A DNA stretch of 64,000 bases, from NCBI GenBank assembly GCA_016196825.1, contig JACPWY010000054.1, positions 30,166-94,165 of the forward strand, in the 5' to 3' direction. Below are positions 1 to 9,969 of the stretch, piece after piece (position 1 is the first letter of the stretch; each line of letters starts with the position of its first letter). The notes below the pieces were generated by a model. It was given only the letters and a program-made list of their open reading frames with translations. It did not search any database and had not been told where the DNA came from. The position numbers and the translations under genes were made by a program. The stretch is from Deltaproteobacteria bacterium (GTDB taxonomy: Bacteria > Bdellovibrionota > FAC87 > UBA2466).

Positions 1-784
1 CTCTGCCGAATTCAAGAGCTGGCTTCGCGCGATCCACATTCCAGATCTCTCGCGCTCCCGCCGTTTCGGCCGCGAGTCCCAACGTTCCGGTGTAGCTAAA
101 AAGATTCAAGACACGCTTCCCACCGAGATCCTTCCTCAGAGAGATCCACTTGCGCAAGTTGCGCAGATCCAGAAAGGCCCCCCCCTTCTGCCCAGAAAGA
201 ATGGGTACCGCAATCTTGAGCCCCCCCTCCCGGATATTCGCAATCTCGGGGGCGTAACCAAAAAGAATTTGTGCCTCCTTCTCCGTTTCCCGCCGTCGTT
301 TTGCCGGCAACCTCCACACTATCGACGAGAAGCCAAGCCTCTGCCGCGCGAGCTGGGTCATATAACGCCCCAGGGAATCCACGGTCGGAGAGTAGGTCTG
401 CAGCATCGCATTCCCACGGTAGACATCGATCACAACGCCGGGCACGCCATCATTTTCTCCATGCAACAGACGAAAACCATCTGTGTATTTCAGAAGCTGA
501 TCGCGTCGCTGAATGGCCCGATCGAGTCTCGCCGCCCAGAACTCCCGCGTGGGTTCCTCTTTTTGGCTAAAAACCCGTATGCCAATCGCCCCCTGGCTCT
601 CCCTCAAACCAAATCCGATGTTTCGGTTCTCGGAATCCACAAGCCCCAGCCACTGCCCCGCGGGAATCACATCCGCCGCCGTGGAAAGATGACTCTTAAA
701 GATCCACGGATGGCCCGACCGCACGACAGCCGCGGCCTGCTTGGTGAGTTGGTAGCGTTGAAATTGAAACTTCCGTGACTTCAT
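1..784 (-). CDS. RlmI-like class I SAM-dependent RNA methyltransferase, cut at window start
   Basis: The frame is open from an ATG at 784 to the left edge, so the C-terminus is missing. The N-terminal part reads like a PUA-type RNA-binding region (GHPWIFKSHL). A linker follows with LLHGENDGVPGVVIDVY, then the GQKGGAFLDLRNLR segment and the SAM-binding motif I LNLFSYTGTLGLAAETAGA. This order is typical of RlmI/RlmK-type 23S rRNA m5C methyltransferases. The start lies 5 bases after the stop of the upstream minus-strand gene, so the two are probably co-transcribed and translationally coupled. The RNA target cannot be read from this fragment. Confidence 0.85.
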   Translation of the reverse strand, partial: MKSRKFQFQRYQLTKQAAAVVRSGHPWIFKSHLSTAADVIPAGQWLGLVDSENRNIGFGLRESQGAIGIRVFSQKEEPTREFWAARLDRAIQRRDQLLKYTDGFRLLHGENDGVPGVVIDVYRGNAMLQTYSPTVDSLGRYMTQLARQRLGFSSIVWRLPAKRRRETEKEAQILFGYAPEIANIREGGLKIAVPILSGQKGGAFLDLRNLRKWISLRKDLGGKRVLNLFSYTGTLGLAAETAGAREIWNVDRAKPALEFGR

Positions 785-789
785 CAGGC

Positions 790-2082
790 TTAATACAGAC
801 TGTAATCCCACGACTGGAAAATATTCTGACTGTCGAAATAATTCTGGAAAGCAGAGAGATCGATGTGGTTGAGATAGGCGCTGAAGCTAAAAAAGGAGAG
901 GAGTGCCTCCCAGTTCTCCAGCCATTTCGGAACAAATTTAGGGGGATTCAAAATTCCATGTGACCGCAACCAAGCAATCGTCGTCACATCCTCCAGCGCG
1001 ATTCGACCACAGACGAGGCTCTCGATGAGGAGATGATTCTGCGTCTTCACCGCGATCCTCAGGAAGTTGTAGATCCCCAGAAGGCCACCGAGATAAACCA
1101 CATCCTTTGTGAAGGGGGCGCCGCCCGTCAGAGGCGCACCCCGAAAGACACGCTGAGTAGCATAAAACGCCTCACTGTCACTCTCGCAACGATCCCGATA
1201 CCAACGGTAAAGCTCTATGAAATCCGCGCCAGCCTCTACCTTATCGATCGCCTGAATCCGATGACACAAAGACCAAAACCGATGCTGAGACATCGTGTGC
1301 CCGTAGATCTCATGGAAGACCGCAAGCCCTTCCTGAGTCATTGTCGTGCGCGGGCCACCGGAGGTGAGAAAATCACAGCCATTGTGATGGGCGCCGTTGT
1401 GGGCGGTGAGGCAGTGCGATTCGATCTCGTGGTTCCAAAGGGCATCGAGATCCATCACGGCAAATCGTGCGTCCCGCCGAATCCTCACCCGATTCATTCC
1501 GGCGACCACCTTCGCCACGATATCGTCGGTGATCTCAACCCGAACCGGAATCTCGGGTGTGCGCGCCTTCAATTTGAGCGCGAGCTTCTCCGCAAACTCT
1601 TCAGACGAGATCGACGCCTGTTTCTCGGTGATGTCGTTAATCGACACGGTCTCCAAGCGCGAGAGTAGCGCGGAGGCCAGCGCCAGGTTCGACTTGCCCC
1701 CTTCGTAGGGAATGCTTTTGGGGTTCCCGTAGAGGGCGGACGACACTTCGTGGAAGGTCTTGTTTTCCAGCTCTCCAAGAAGCCGTACGCCATTGCAATA
1801 ACTCTGGTGCGTTCGCCGGAGCCAAATCAGCGCGGGATCATCGCCCTTGAGCTTGGGCTCGAGCGCTTTCAGCTGCTCCATTGCCTTCTCTCCGCTCGTT
1901 CTATCCACATTGTAGGTGGGCTTAGGGATGACGGTCCCTTTCGCCGCTAAAAATTCCGCCGCGACCTTGGGATCCCATGAAAGCGAAGCCAAGATCTTAG
2001 TCTTCTTCGCGCAGAATTTAAAAACGTCGCTCGCCTCGGCAATGGTCGAGACCAGCTTGGATTTGGAAACTGTGTTGGCCAT
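790..2082 (-). CDS. QEGLA-motif metallopeptidase-like protein (DUF1704/MATCAP family)
   Basis: This 430-residue protein carries HEIESH (about residues 218-223) and TQEGLAVFHEI (QEGLA at about 250-254), the two signatures of the DUF1704 family. Bacterial members are named flavohemoglobin expression-modulating QEGLA proteins. Animal members (MATCAP) are tubulin carboxypeptidases, and the HExxxH plus downstream Glu forms their metal site. The bacterial substrate is not known. The ATG at 2082 shares its A with the TGA of the leucine dehydrogenase gene (TGATG), so translation is coupled. A TTG one codon upstream is possible but less likely. Confidence 0.85.
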   Translation of the reverse strand: MANTVSKSKLVSTIAEASDVFKFCAKKTKILASLSWDPKVAAEFLAAKGTVIPKPTYNVDRTSGEKAMEQLKALEPKLKGDDPALIWLRRTHQSYCNGVRLLGELENKTFHEVSSALYGNPKSIPYEGGKSNLALASALLSRLETVSINDITEKQASISSEEFAEKLALKLKARTPEIPVRVEITDDIVAKVVAGMNRVRIRRDARFAVMDLDALWNHEIESHCLTAHNGAHHNGCDFLTSGGPRTTMTQEGLAVFHEIYGHTMSQHRFWSLCHRIQAIDKVEAGADFIELYRWYRDRCESDSEAFYATQRVFRGAPLTGGAPFTKDVVYLGGLLGIYNFLRIAVKTQNHLLIESLVCGRIALEDVTTIAWLRSHGILNPPKFVPKWLENWEALLSFFSFSAYLNHIDLSAFQNYFDSQNIFQSWDYSLY

Positions 2083-3188
2083 CAACGCTTCACGATGCGG
2101 CCCGGGAAGGTGGGCTGCGTTTTCCCGAGGTAGCGACCCCTTAGATGGCTAATAGCCGCCATCCGTTTTTCGGCCACTCGGTCGGCGCAACGGTACTCAG
2201 GCAGATTCTCCTTCTGGGAGTCATGTAAGATCGTTTTGATGGCGTAGTAGATATTGCGAATCATTCGATTGGCTCTGAGTTCATCATACCCTTCAAACTC
2301 AATCGACACATTCATCAAACCGCCCGCGTTAATGGCATAGTCCGGCGCGTAAAGAATCTTTTTCGCATACAGGACGTCGCCGCACTCAGGCGTAGCGAGC
2401 TGATTATTCGCGCTGCCCGCCACAATCTTGCACCGCAGTCGTGCAAGCGTCTTTTCATTGATGACGGCTCCCAACGCCGCCGGGCAGAAAATATCGACGT
2501 CTGCGTCATAGATTTCATCGGTCGCAACGACCGAAATGTTGGGACGATTTTGATACTGGTCACAACGAGAGCGATCGATGTCACAGACAAAGACTCTCAT
2601 CTCGGAGTCCAAAAAGAGCTCAATCAGCTCGCGCCCCACGTTGCCGGCGCCCTGAACCGCCACACTCAAACCCTTCAAGGAGTCTTTTCCGAGCTTCACC
2701 TCAACGCAGGCCCGAATTCCTTCGAGCACCCCGCGCGCCGTCCACGGCGAAGGATCACCGGATCCGCCGTGAGTCTTGGCCACTCCCACCACGTTGCTCG
2801 TTTCCATGAAGATGAATTCCATGTCGTTGACGTCGGTGCCGACATCCTCGGCCGTGATGTAGCGGCCATTCAGAGAATCCACGAACGATCCGAAGGTCCG
2901 AAAGAGCGCCTCCGACTTGTCGGTCTTTGGATCGGCGATGATGACAGCTTTGCCGCCGCCGAGGTTCAACCCCGCCACCGCCGCCTTATAGGTCATTCCC
3001 CGAGAGAGACGGAGCACATCGTCGATGGCGTGATCCACGCTATCGTATTTCCACATGCGCAAGCCGCCGAGAGCCGGGCCCAGACGCGTGTTGTGGATAG
3101 CAATAATCGATTTGAGACCTGAGTTTTGGTCGTTAAAGAACACGACCTCTTCGTGATCACTCTTGAAAACCGTTTCAATAGAGGCCAT
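2082..3188 (-). CDS. Leucine dehydrogenase (Glu/Leu/Phe/Val dehydrogenase family)
   Basis: The 368-residue product should oxidatively deaminate branched-chain amino acids to 2-oxoacids with NAD+. The N-terminal dimerisation domain has [11 protein letters not shown] and the catalytic-lysine region [19 protein letters not shown]. The Rossmann domain has [12 protein letters not shown], followed by [14 protein letters not shown] and [14 protein letters not shown], as in Bacillus-type leucine dehydrogenases. The ATG at 3188 is preceded at 7 bases by AGGAG. An in-frame TTG at 3224 is less likely because it runs into the divergent gene. Divergence from methylmalonyl-CoA mutase fits a role in branched-chain amino acid breakdown. 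Confidence 0.92.
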   Translation of the reverse strand: MASIETVFKSDHEEVVFFNDQNSGLKSIIAIHNTRLGPALGGLRMWKYDSVDHAIDDVLRLSRGMTYKAAVAGLNLGGGKAVIIADPKTDKSEALFRTFGSFVDSLNGRYITAEDVGTDVNDMEFIFMETSNVVGVAKTHGGSGDPSPWTARGVLEGIRACVEVKLGKDSLKGLSVAVQGAGNVGRELIELFLDSEMRVFVCDIDRSRCDQYQNRPNISVVATDEIYDADVDIFCPAALGAVINEKTLARLRCKIVAGSANNQLATPECGDVLYAKKILYAPDYAINAGGLMNVSIEFEGYDELRANRMIRNIYYAIKTILHDSQKENLPEYRCADRVAEKRMAAISHLRGRYLGKTQPTFPGRIVKR

Positions 3189-3276
3189 ACACGCACTCCT
3201 GTCCCCCCCAAAAACGGTGGTCACTCTACCTCAAAAAGTCTTTGAAAACCAACACCTCTTCAATAGACTGGGGCCC

Positions 3277-4776
3277 ATGGCAGATCCCAAAACGCCTGAA
3301 CTTCCCGGCGCATTCCCCTTCACCCGCGGTATCCACGCCTCGATGTATACGAAAAAACTTTGGACGATGCGCCAATACGCCGGCTTCGGTGACGCGAAGG
3401 CCTCGAACGAGCGCTACCGATACCTCCTGAGCCAAGGAATCACCGGCCTCTCCATCGCTTTCGATCTGCCCACCCAGATGGGTTACGACTCCGACCACGC
3501 CATGGCTCGCGGCGAGGTGGGGCGAGTGGGTGTGGCGATCTCTTCGCTGGATGACATGGGCATCGTACTCGATGGCATCGATCTCGCGACCGTCTCCACC
3601 TCGATGACCATCAACTCCACGGCCTCCATTCTCTTGGCATTCTACCTCGCGGTGGCTGAAAAACAGGGAGTCGCCCCCAACCGTCTGCGGGGGACGATTC
3701 AAAATGATGTGTTGAAGGAATACATCGCCCGCGGCACATACGTATTTCCGCCCGGGCCCTCGTTGAAGATCACCGCCGACATCATAGAATTCTGCAAAAA
3801 TGAAGTGCCGGAATGGAATACGATCTCGATCAGTGGCTATCACATTCGCGAGGCCGGCAGCACGGCCGTCCAGGAAGTCGCTTTTACGCTCGCTAACGGA
3901 CTGGCCTACGTGCAGACCGCCCTCGATCGGGGACTTAAGATCGACGAGTTTGCCCCGCGCCTCTCATTCTTTTTCAATGTCCATAACGACTTTTGCGAGG
4001 AAATCGCCAAGTTTCGCGCAGCTCGTCGCCTCTGGGCAAAGTTGATTGAGGAGCGCTTTTCGCCAAAAGATCAGAAATCGCTCATGCTCCGCTTCCACGC
4101 TCAAACCGCTGGCAGCACCCTGATCGCCCAGGATGTCGACTCAAATGTCTGCCGTGTGACCCTCCAATGCATGGCGGCTGTTCTCGGAGGTGCGCAATCG
4201 ATCCACACCAATTCCCGGGATGAAGCCCTCGGCCTCCCGACAGTGGAATCGGCGACCCTCGCGTTGCGCACGCAACAGGTGATTGCCTACGAGTCGGGTG
4301 TGGCCAATAACGTGGATCCCTTTGGCGGCGCCGATCTGATCGAAAAAACGACCGATATGATCGAACGCGAGGCCAGGCAGCTCATCGAGGTCATCGAAAG
4401 TAAGGGCGGGGTAGTCGCGTGCCTCCAGGCCGGCTACCAGCAGGACTGCATCCAATCAGCCGCCTACCAGTACCAACAAGAGATCGAGAACAAAACCCGA
4501 ATCATCGTTGGACAGAACAGATTCAATGAAGGGGCGCAAAGCTCAGCGCCGGTCTTAAAGATCGAGCCGCGGGTTGAGATCGATCAGGTTGCCAGACTCA
4601 TGGCCTTTAAGAAAAAGCGCAAGGCGGATGCCGCGAGCAAAGCGCTCATCGAGCTCGACCGTACGGCACGCGAAAATCGCAACCTCATGCCACCCATTCT
4701 CGCAGCCGTAAAAGCCCACGTCACACTGGGCGAGATCACCGAAACGCTGGTTAAGATTTACGGCCGGCATTCTTAG
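3277..4776 (+). CDS. Methylmalonyl-CoA mutase large (catalytic) subunit without B12-binding domain
   Basis: This 499-residue protein matches the (beta/alpha)8 substrate-binding half of methylmalonyl-CoA mutase. Visible motifs are [55 protein letters not shown] and [15 protein letters not shown]. The Tyr in RQYAGF and the Arg in ARGTY match positions that read the methylmalonyl carboxylate in known mutases, which argues against isobutyryl-CoA mutase. That assignment rests on recall of the family alignment. The protein ends before the C-terminal cobalamin domain found in long mutases, so it needs a separate small subunit not present here. The ATG at 3277 is preferred because homology begins just after it. 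The TAG stop lies inside a tandem repeat. Confidence 0.9.
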   Translation: MADPKTPELPGAFPFTRGIHASMYTKKLWTMRQYAGFGDAKASNERYRYLLSQGITGLSIAFDLPTQMGYDSDHAMARGEVGRVGVAISSLDDMGIVLDGIDLATVSTSMTINSTASILLAFYLAVAEKQGVAPNRLRGTIQNDVLKEYIARGTYVFPPGPSLKITADIIEFCKNEVPEWNTISISGYHIREAGSTAVQEVAFTLANGLAYVQTALDRGLKIDEFAPRLSFFFNVHNDFCEEIAKFRAARRLWAKLIEERFSPKDQKSLMLRFHAQTAGSTLIAQDVDSNVCRVTLQCMAAVLGGAQSIHTNSRDEALGLPTVESATLALRTQQVIAYESGVANNVDPFGGADLIEKTTDMIEREARQLIEVIESKGGVVACLQAGYQQDCIQSAAYQYQQEIENKTRIIVGQNRFNEGAQSSAPVLKIEPRVEIDQVARLMAFKKKRKADAASKALIELDRTARENRNLMPPILAAVKAHVTLGEITETLVKIYGRHS

Positions 4777-4921
4777 CGTGCCCCTTAGCGTGCCCCTTAG
4801 CGTGCCCCTTAGCGTGCCCGTCGTCTTTTGCCTTAGCGTGCCCGTCGTCTTTTAGGCCTAAAAAGAGCTGGTCACCTCGTGTGACCGCTACCAATTTAGG
4901 CCTAAAAAACGACGGGCACGC
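4772..4921. repeat. 12-bp tandem repeat running into a 27-bp inverted repeat with nested hairpins
   Basis: Four copies of cttagcgtgccc run from 4772 to 4819; the first contains the stop codon of the mutase gene. A 24-bp version ending in gtcgtctttt follows twice. The last copy is the left arm (4836-4862) of an inverted repeat whose right arm is 4895-4921, matching at 26 of 27 positions. Each arm contains the self-palindrome tttaggcctaaa. The loop holds another hairpin, ggtcac (4870-4875) with gtgacc (4881-4886). It lies between convergent genes and could act as a two-way terminator. Confidence 0.85.
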
Positions 4922-6493
4922 CTAGAAGAGGGGTGAGGCTGTGAGTTTGCGGTAGAGAGTGCGCTGGAGAATGTAGGCCACGCCGAGTGCCAGAGTCGAG
5001 AAGAGTACAATCTCATAGAGAGCTGACAGTTGAGTCTGTCGGTAGATGCCGAGTGAGCCCACCCCTTTGCCAATCCCCCACACCACCGCCAGCACGAAAA
5101 ACCAGGCCAGGCAAAACCGGTAGAGTTCCCCCATTCGAAGCTCAGGACAGCTTCGTCGGAAATGGGCCATCAAAAAGCCCCAGAGAATCAAGGTGTACGC
5201 TGCAATGCCGAGCGTCCCCGCCATCGCCAACCCAACGTAAGAATATTGATTCATCAGGATTAGGTAAACGGGAAAACCCATCACACTCAGCAGAGTGCCG
5301 ATAATCGACGGGAGCCAAGTGCGTTGGCTTGCGTAAAAGGCACGCGCGATCAAGACCTGCGCCGTCCAGAAAAACATGCCAATCGAATAGACCACGAGTG
5401 CCTGCGCAATCCCCTCGATGTCGACCCTTTGAAGCTTCCCGCCGCCATAGATGAACTCCGTGATTGGTCGCGCCTCGAAATACAGGATCACCGCGCAGAC
5501 CGTGGCGAGCGCCCAAAGTTTTTGCGCCTCTAGGATCAACGTCCGCCCATAGTCGAGAAATCTCTTTTCCGACCACAGCTGCGCCAAAAAAGGAAAACTC
5601 GCGATCCCAGCCGCCTGCCCGATGATGGCTACTGGGATGCGAAGTTCGGTGCGAGCGTAGGAGAGCCAAGAGAGCAATTTAGGCTCAAGTGAGCTCGCCA
5701 GATACTTTGTGATCCACTCGTCGGTAACGACAAGGGAGAATCCGAGCATGATCGGGAGCGACAACCAAAGATAGCGCTTAAAGCCAGCGCGCACATCGGT
5801 GCTCAGCCGCAAAATCGGAGTGAACGTGTACCCGCACCGGTAGGCACCATAACCGAGGAGGATTCCATTCCCAACGACACTCCCGGCGAGGACACCCCAG
5901 CTGAAGGCCGCCACACCGAGTGATTCGTGAAAGGCCACACCGAACACAATGATGAACAAATTATAGAGAATCGGCGAGAGAGCGCTCCACCAAAAATGAC
6001 CGTTCACGTGCTGAACACTGGTCGCCAATCCGCCCCAATAGAAAAAAATTTGCGCCGGCAAAATGATTCTCAGCAGCTGGGTCAGCATCTCGATCTGCTG
6101 AGGATTGAAACCTGGGGCAATGAGCTGGCTCAGCTGGGGCGCCCATACCTCGGCCACGAAGATGAAAAAAATCAGCCAGCCCCCAAAAATGGTCGCGATC
6201 GCCCGAAAGAGTTCGCGAGCCACCGCCTCTTGCCCTTTCACCTTCAGATCGTTGACGACCGGAATGAAGGAAATGCTCAGCGCGCCAGCCGCCATCATGT
6301 AGTTGAGAAAATCGGGGATCGTGAATGACGCATAATAGACATCTGTCTGTCCGGAAGCGCCGACCGTACGCGCCAAAATCCACTCCCGAAAGAATCCGAC
6401 AATCCGCGACAACAGAATGCTCACCATGAGAAGCACCGCAGCTCTGCGGATGAGGCGGGCATTCGTTTGGATGGTGTTGGGGCTCTCGGCCAT
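4922..6493 (-). CDS. murJ: MurJ lipid II flippase
   Basis: The 523-residue protein is strongly hydrophobic, with about 13-14 membrane segments, and fits the MurJ/MviN branch of the MOP exporter superfamily. Typical features are the Arg-rich start followed by SRIVGFFREWILART, the segment QTDVYYASFTIPDFLNYMMAAGALSISFIPV, and the later IIGQAAGIASFPFLAQL. MurJ moves lipid II across the inner membrane for peptidoglycan synthesis. The gene stands alone on this strand. Its ATG at 6493 faces the membrane protein and bactofilin operon, and its stop adjoins the inverted repeat at 4836-4921. Confidence 0.93.
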   Translation of the reverse strand: MAESPNTIQTNARLIRRAAVLLMVSILLSRIVGFFREWILARTVGASGQTDVYYASFTIPDFLNYMMAAGALSISFIPVVNDLKVKGQEAVARELFRAIATIFGGWLIFFIFVAEVWAPQLSQLIAPGFNPQQIEMLTQLLRIILPAQIFFYWGGLATSVQHVNGHFWWSALSPILYNLFIIVFGVAFHESLGVAAFSWGVLAGSVVGNGILLGYGAYRCGYTFTPILRLSTDVRAGFKRYLWLSLPIMLGFSLVVTDEWITKYLASSLEPKLLSWLSYARTELRIPVAIIGQAAGIASFPFLAQLWSEKRFLDYGRTLILEAQKLWALATVCAVILYFEARPITEFIYGGGKLQRVDIEGIAQALVVYSIGMFFWTAQVLIARAFYASQRTWLPSIIGTLLSVMGFPVYLILMNQYSYVGLAMAGTLGIAAYTLILWGFLMAHFRRSCPELRMGELYRFCLAWFFVLAVVWGIGKGVGSLGIYRQTQLSALYEIVLFSTLALGVAYILQRTLYRKLTASPLF

Positions 6494-6554
6494 GCTAAAA
6501 TATTTGGAGTAGCTTCATTGTATTTCCTCCGACTCCACTACTCAATCTTCATCC

Positions 6555-7328
6555 ATGTTCCAGTTGACCAAACAGCTTGGGCCTTTTCTCTACGTGCAGC
6601 TGCGCACCCGCAGCGACGGTCCGCAGGCCTACCGTGTAACGATGAGACGGCTCTACTCCGCCGCCTGGATCCTGGGACTCATCCTGCTCGGCCTGTCGTT
6701 TGGTTGTCTTCTTTTCTTCCGAGAGCTCGAGATCAATCGCAAGCTTTCTGAGCGCGTGCTGGAGCTCGAGACCGCACTCACGCTGAGCTCAACCACCCGG
6801 GCCACCTCGCCCATTGCGCCCGCTCCTCAAGCCCCCGCAATAATGGAAAACGCAACCGAGGCAGGCCCGAGCCGTGAACCGACTGCGGCCACCGTCGCCG
6901 TTCCGGCGCCAGTCACTCAGGCCATCCAAACGGTTCCAGCGAAAATGAGCGAGCTCTTCTGGGAGTGCAACGACGGAATCTGTGACATCCGCACCTATCT
7001 CATCCCCGCCGCTCCCGGCACCGCCGAGGGATCGCTCGCGCTGGTGCTCGAGGAGGAGATCAGCCGCATCGGAGGAGCCGATCCTAACATTCCGGCCCGC
7101 CGCCAATTCGTCTACTACCCCGGCTTCACCGCCATGGAGGAATTTGATGCCGAGAAAACGGGCGCTCTCGAAAAAAGGCACTTCCGATTCGCGCGCGCGT
7201 TGCCCACGAACGTCCAATTCAATATCGGCAAGCTCAATCAACCTATCGCTATCAATCTCTATATCTTTGACGCCGAGGACAACCTCGTCCACCACGAACG
7301 GAAACCCCTCACAGGTTCTGAGCCATGA
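6555..7328 (+). CDS. Single-pass membrane protein upstream of bactofilin
   Basis: The 257-residue product has a short cytoplasmic N-terminus, one membrane helix (about residues 36-55, AWILGLILLGLSFGCLLFF), a short Glu/Arg-rich helix and an Ala/Pro/Thr-rich linker. A folded extracytoplasmic domain of about 130 residues follows, starting at FWECNDGICDIRTYLI. No enzyme motif is seen. The last four bases overlap the ATG of the bactofilin gene (ATGA), so it may anchor or work with bactofilin at the envelope. That partnership is inferred from coupling only. An internal ATG at 6642 would remove 29 residues. Confidence 0.75.
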   Translation: MFQLTKQLGPFLYVQLRTRSDGPQAYRVTMRRLYSAAWILGLILLGLSFGCLLFFRELEINRKLSERVLELETALTLSSTTRATSPIAPAPQAPAIMENATEAGPSREPTAATVAVPAPVTQAIQTVPAKMSELFWECNDGICDIRTYLIPAAPGTAEGSLALVLEEEISRIGGADPNIPARRQFVYYPGFTAMEEFDAEKTGALEKRHFRFARALPTNVQFNIGKLNQPIAINLYIFDAEDNLVHHERKPLTGSEP

Positions 7329-7693
7329 TCACCAAGCTTTCGCCCCCCTCCCACATCGCTGAAGGTTCTCGCGTGCGCGGCGACCTCTACTTTTTTTCCG
7401 AGGCTGAAGTCTTCGGAACGGTCGAGGGGAACATTCGACAAGAGAGTCTTGAGCCCGTCTCAATCGGCCAGTTCGGCTGGATCCACGGGAATGTGAAAAG
7501 CACCGGCCCCATCATTATCTCGGGCCGAGTCGACGGCGAGGTCTCAAGTGACACCCAGGTCCGCATCCTTCCCACCGCGCGCATCGAAGGGAATGTGAGA
7601 GCTCCCTCGATCGAGATTCGCTCGGGCGCCGTCGTCAACGGCACCTTCGACACTGAGCGAGTTTCCACTACCTCCCTCAAGAAGGCGGCGTGA
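7325..7693 (+). CDS. Bactofilin family polymer-forming protein
   Basis: The 122-residue protein is almost entirely the right-handed beta-helix of the bactofilin (DUF583) family. It shows repeated turns such as EGSRVRGDLYF, VFGTVEGNI, IHGNVKSTGPIIISGRVDGEVSS and ARIEGNVRAPSIEIRSGAVVNGTFD. Bactofilins assemble without nucleotide into filaments at the inner membrane and guide local cell wall growth or polar structures. Both ends overlap their neighbours by four bases (ATGA upstream, GTGA downstream), so the three genes form one coupled operon. Confidence 0.9.
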   Translation: MITKLSPPSHIAEGSRVRGDLYFFSEAEVFGTVEGNIRQESLEPVSIGQFGWIHGNVKSTGPIIISGRVDGEVSSDTQVRILPTARIEGNVRAPSIEIRSGAVVNGTFDTERVSTTSLKKAA

Positions 7694-9930
7694 TTTCGTC
7701 GTCTGTCAGACGCGAACTCGCCCCATTCACAGTCTTTCTCGCCCTCCTCGCCGCCACCGTCACGATTTGGCTAGTGCTCGGTTGGCGTCCATCGAAACTT
7801 CTCATGGCACATGATGGTGTGCTCCAATACGTGCTCCACGAGCGAGAGATTTCGGAAGTCGGTGGCCGATGGGTTGAGTATCTCTATCGACCGACAATTC
7901 TCGGAGGTGTGAAAGGTTATCCACTCGGCCATGTGCTTCCTCTCATGAGTTGGTTGGCCGCTTTCTCCGTCCCGCACGACATAGCCATCAGTTGGGTGGC
8001 TATTCTGCTGCAGGTGGCTTTGGGGTTTCTCTGTGCGATGAGTGCATCCGATTTCGTATCGGCATTCGAAAATAAAAAGGTTTCCCGCCTCTCTCAAATA
8101 CTCATTGGCCTTCTCTGCGGATTTGCCCCCATTTTCGCCTGGCGTCTCTCCTATGGTCACATCAACCTCATGGCGGCCGTTCCCGCTTGTGTGGCGGTCT
8201 CGGCAGTCGTCACCGGCCTCCATCAAAAAACACTCACCCTCTTCACCGCACTGATTGCACTCGCCGCTCTTCACAATGGACTCGCTTCGGCGGGGCTCCA
8301 GCTCATTCTTTATTCCGTGACCCTCGGTGTTCCCATTTGGATCGGATTCACGGTTGAGCTCCTCAGGCGAGATCGCTCCTCGGAAACGATCCGGACGACC
8401 CTGGTCGGAGTCGCAACCTTTCTCGTTTGCGCATCGTTCCTATCGGCCCCACGATTCTGGGGAATGCTCACCAACGCCTCCGGCGGCGACTCAGCTCGTT
8501 CTCTCAGCCGATCAGATGTCACCTACTCCTACTTGACCTCTAGCTTCCTCGATTGGTGGGCCTCCGTTCCCTGGGCCCAACGGTTAATCAACGAGGGCCG
8601 AGAGTTTCCGTTTTGGCACGAAGTGAACTACCCCGTCGGGCCATTTCTAGTCGTTCCCTTGCTGTTTTTTCCGACCGCGCCCTACCTCTCTGGCGGCCTG
8701 GTCGTGAGCACCCTCACGTGCGTTTTTTTTAGCTGCCATACAGAACCGATCTCCTCCCTTCTTCTCCACGCCGCACCACCGCTGGGCGCATTTCGGGTCC
8801 CAGCCCGCGCGGCGATCGTGTTTCTTCCTTGGTTCGCCACTCTGAGCGTGCCGCTGCTTTCCCGTCTCCGAGGGACCAGGAGATCTCTCGGGGCTTTGGG
8901 CCTGGGAGTGGTCGCGCTTTCTTTGTCCTCCCCTGCCACCCGGGAGGTCATGGGGTGGACAATCGTGCTGGCCCCAACGATTCCCCTTCTGCGTCGCCAC
9001 CTCCCGCTCAGTTTCGCACTGGCCTCTCTCTCTCTCTTGAGCGTCTTGGCATTTCAGGAACGCCTCTTGGGTTTTCCCGATCGCTCCACTGCCGTTAACA
9101 ACCAACAACTCGGCGAGGCGCTCCGACGGCAAACACCGGCGCTGAACGAACCGTTGAGTCGGGTGACTCTTTCATTCAGCCTCCCGTCGATCGACACCAA
9201 CGCAGCATTCGATCTAGGGGTCTCGACACTCGATGGCTACTGGACGCCGCTCAAGCGCTTCGCCCAACTCGTAGCTGGCCTCCAAGGATATCAATTCGAT
9301 CCAGGAGCCACAGTCTACAAGTTCACCCCAACAGGGCAGGGGTTCTCACCCTTGAGTGTACTTTACAATATCAACTGGAACCTAGATCGAAAGGGAGAAG
9401 TGATCTTGGCGACGCCGATCTCACCCAGCCGCCCGGTTTGGTTCCCGGAGCGGATCCTACGCTTTCCGTCTGCCGAGAATCTGGGAGCATCGATTCGCCC
9501 GTGGAGCGGCGAACAAATCTATTCCACACTCGCGCTCAATGACGCCGATCCCATTTTTCAAAGCACACCGCGGCGAAGTGATTCTTTGAGCCGCTGTGCG
9601 GAGGCCCGGGCTCACAATTTCTCTATTTCGGATCATGGCCAGCGTTTTTCGTTTGCGGTTGAGACCCCCGCGCCTTGCGTCGCTGTCGTCGCCACGAACT
9701 TCATCGAAGAGTTCCGCGCTTTTTCCGAAGATGGGAGGAGCTCCGTCCCCACACGGGTTTTTCCCAGCTACGGAAGTCTGGTCGGCGTCGAGGTGCCATC
9801 GGGTTCGAAGAGGATCACTATCGTAGCGACTCCCAATATTCCGATAGTCACGCGGATCCTTTGGTTCATCGGCCTCCTCGGGTCCGGCGTCGGACTGGCG
9901 ACACTCAGCAAATTGAGAAGATCTGTCTGA
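7690..9930 (+). CDS. Large multi-pass membrane protein, possibly GT-C-type glycosyltransferase
   Basis: The 746-residue protein starts at a GTG that overlaps the bactofilin stop. The first 460 or so residues hold roughly a dozen membrane segments. A loop after the first helix contains the acidic MAHDGVLQY, where GT-C enzymes carry a catalytic Asp. A soluble extracytoplasmic region of about 230 residues follows, and a final helix (ILWFIGLLGSGVGLATL) ends in a basic tail. This layout resembles membrane glycosyltransferases that use lipid-linked sugars, but no family-specific motif is secure. The gene at 54219-56495 has a similar layout. Confidence 0.7.
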   Translation: MISSSVRRELAPFTVFLALLAATVTIWLVLGWRPSKLLMAHDGVLQYVLHEREISEVGGRWVEYLYRPTILGGVKGYPLGHVLPLMSWLAAFSVPHDIAISWVAILLQVALGFLCAMSASDFVSAFENKKVSRLSQILIGLLCGFAPIFAWRLSYGHINLMAAVPACVAVSAVVTGLHQKTLTLFTALIALAALHNGLASAGLQLILYSVTLGVPIWIGFTVELLRRDRSSETIRTTLVGVATFLVCASFLSAPRFWGMLTNASGGDSARSLSRSDVTYSYLTSSFLDWWASVPWAQRLINEGREFPFWHEVNYPVGPFLVVPLLFFPTAPYLSGGLVVSTLTCVFFSCHTEPISSLLLHAAPPLGAFRVPARAAIVFLPWFATLSVPLLSRLRGTRRSLGALGLGVVALSLSSPATREVMGWTIVLAPTIPLLRRHLPLSFALASLSLLSVLAFQERLLGFPDRSTAVNNQQLGEALRRQTPALNEPLSRVTLSFSLPSIDTNAAFDLGVSTLDGYWTPLKRFAQLVAGLQGYQFDPGATVYKFTPTGQGFSPLSVLYNINWNLDRKGEVILATPISPSRPVWFPERILRFPSAENLGASIRPWSGEQIYSTLALNDADPIFQSTPRRSDSLSRCAEARAHNFSISDHGQRFSFAVETPAPCVAVVATNFIEEFRAFSEDGRSSVPTRVFPSYGSLVGVEVPSGSKRITIVATPNIPIVTRILWFIGLLGSGVGLATLSKLRRSV

Positions 9931-9969
9931 CCAAGTCCCCCCAATGGACATCTGGTGTAGAATAGCGGC

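Noticed and set aside
269..778. 169-codon plus-strand open frame
   Set aside because: It lies antisense to the RlmI-like methyltransferase, whose frame has clear motifs.
3189..3224. Longer N-terminus of leucine dehydrogenase
   Set aside because: The upstream in-frame start is a TTG without a ribosome binding site, whereas the ATG at 3188 has AGGAG at good spacing.
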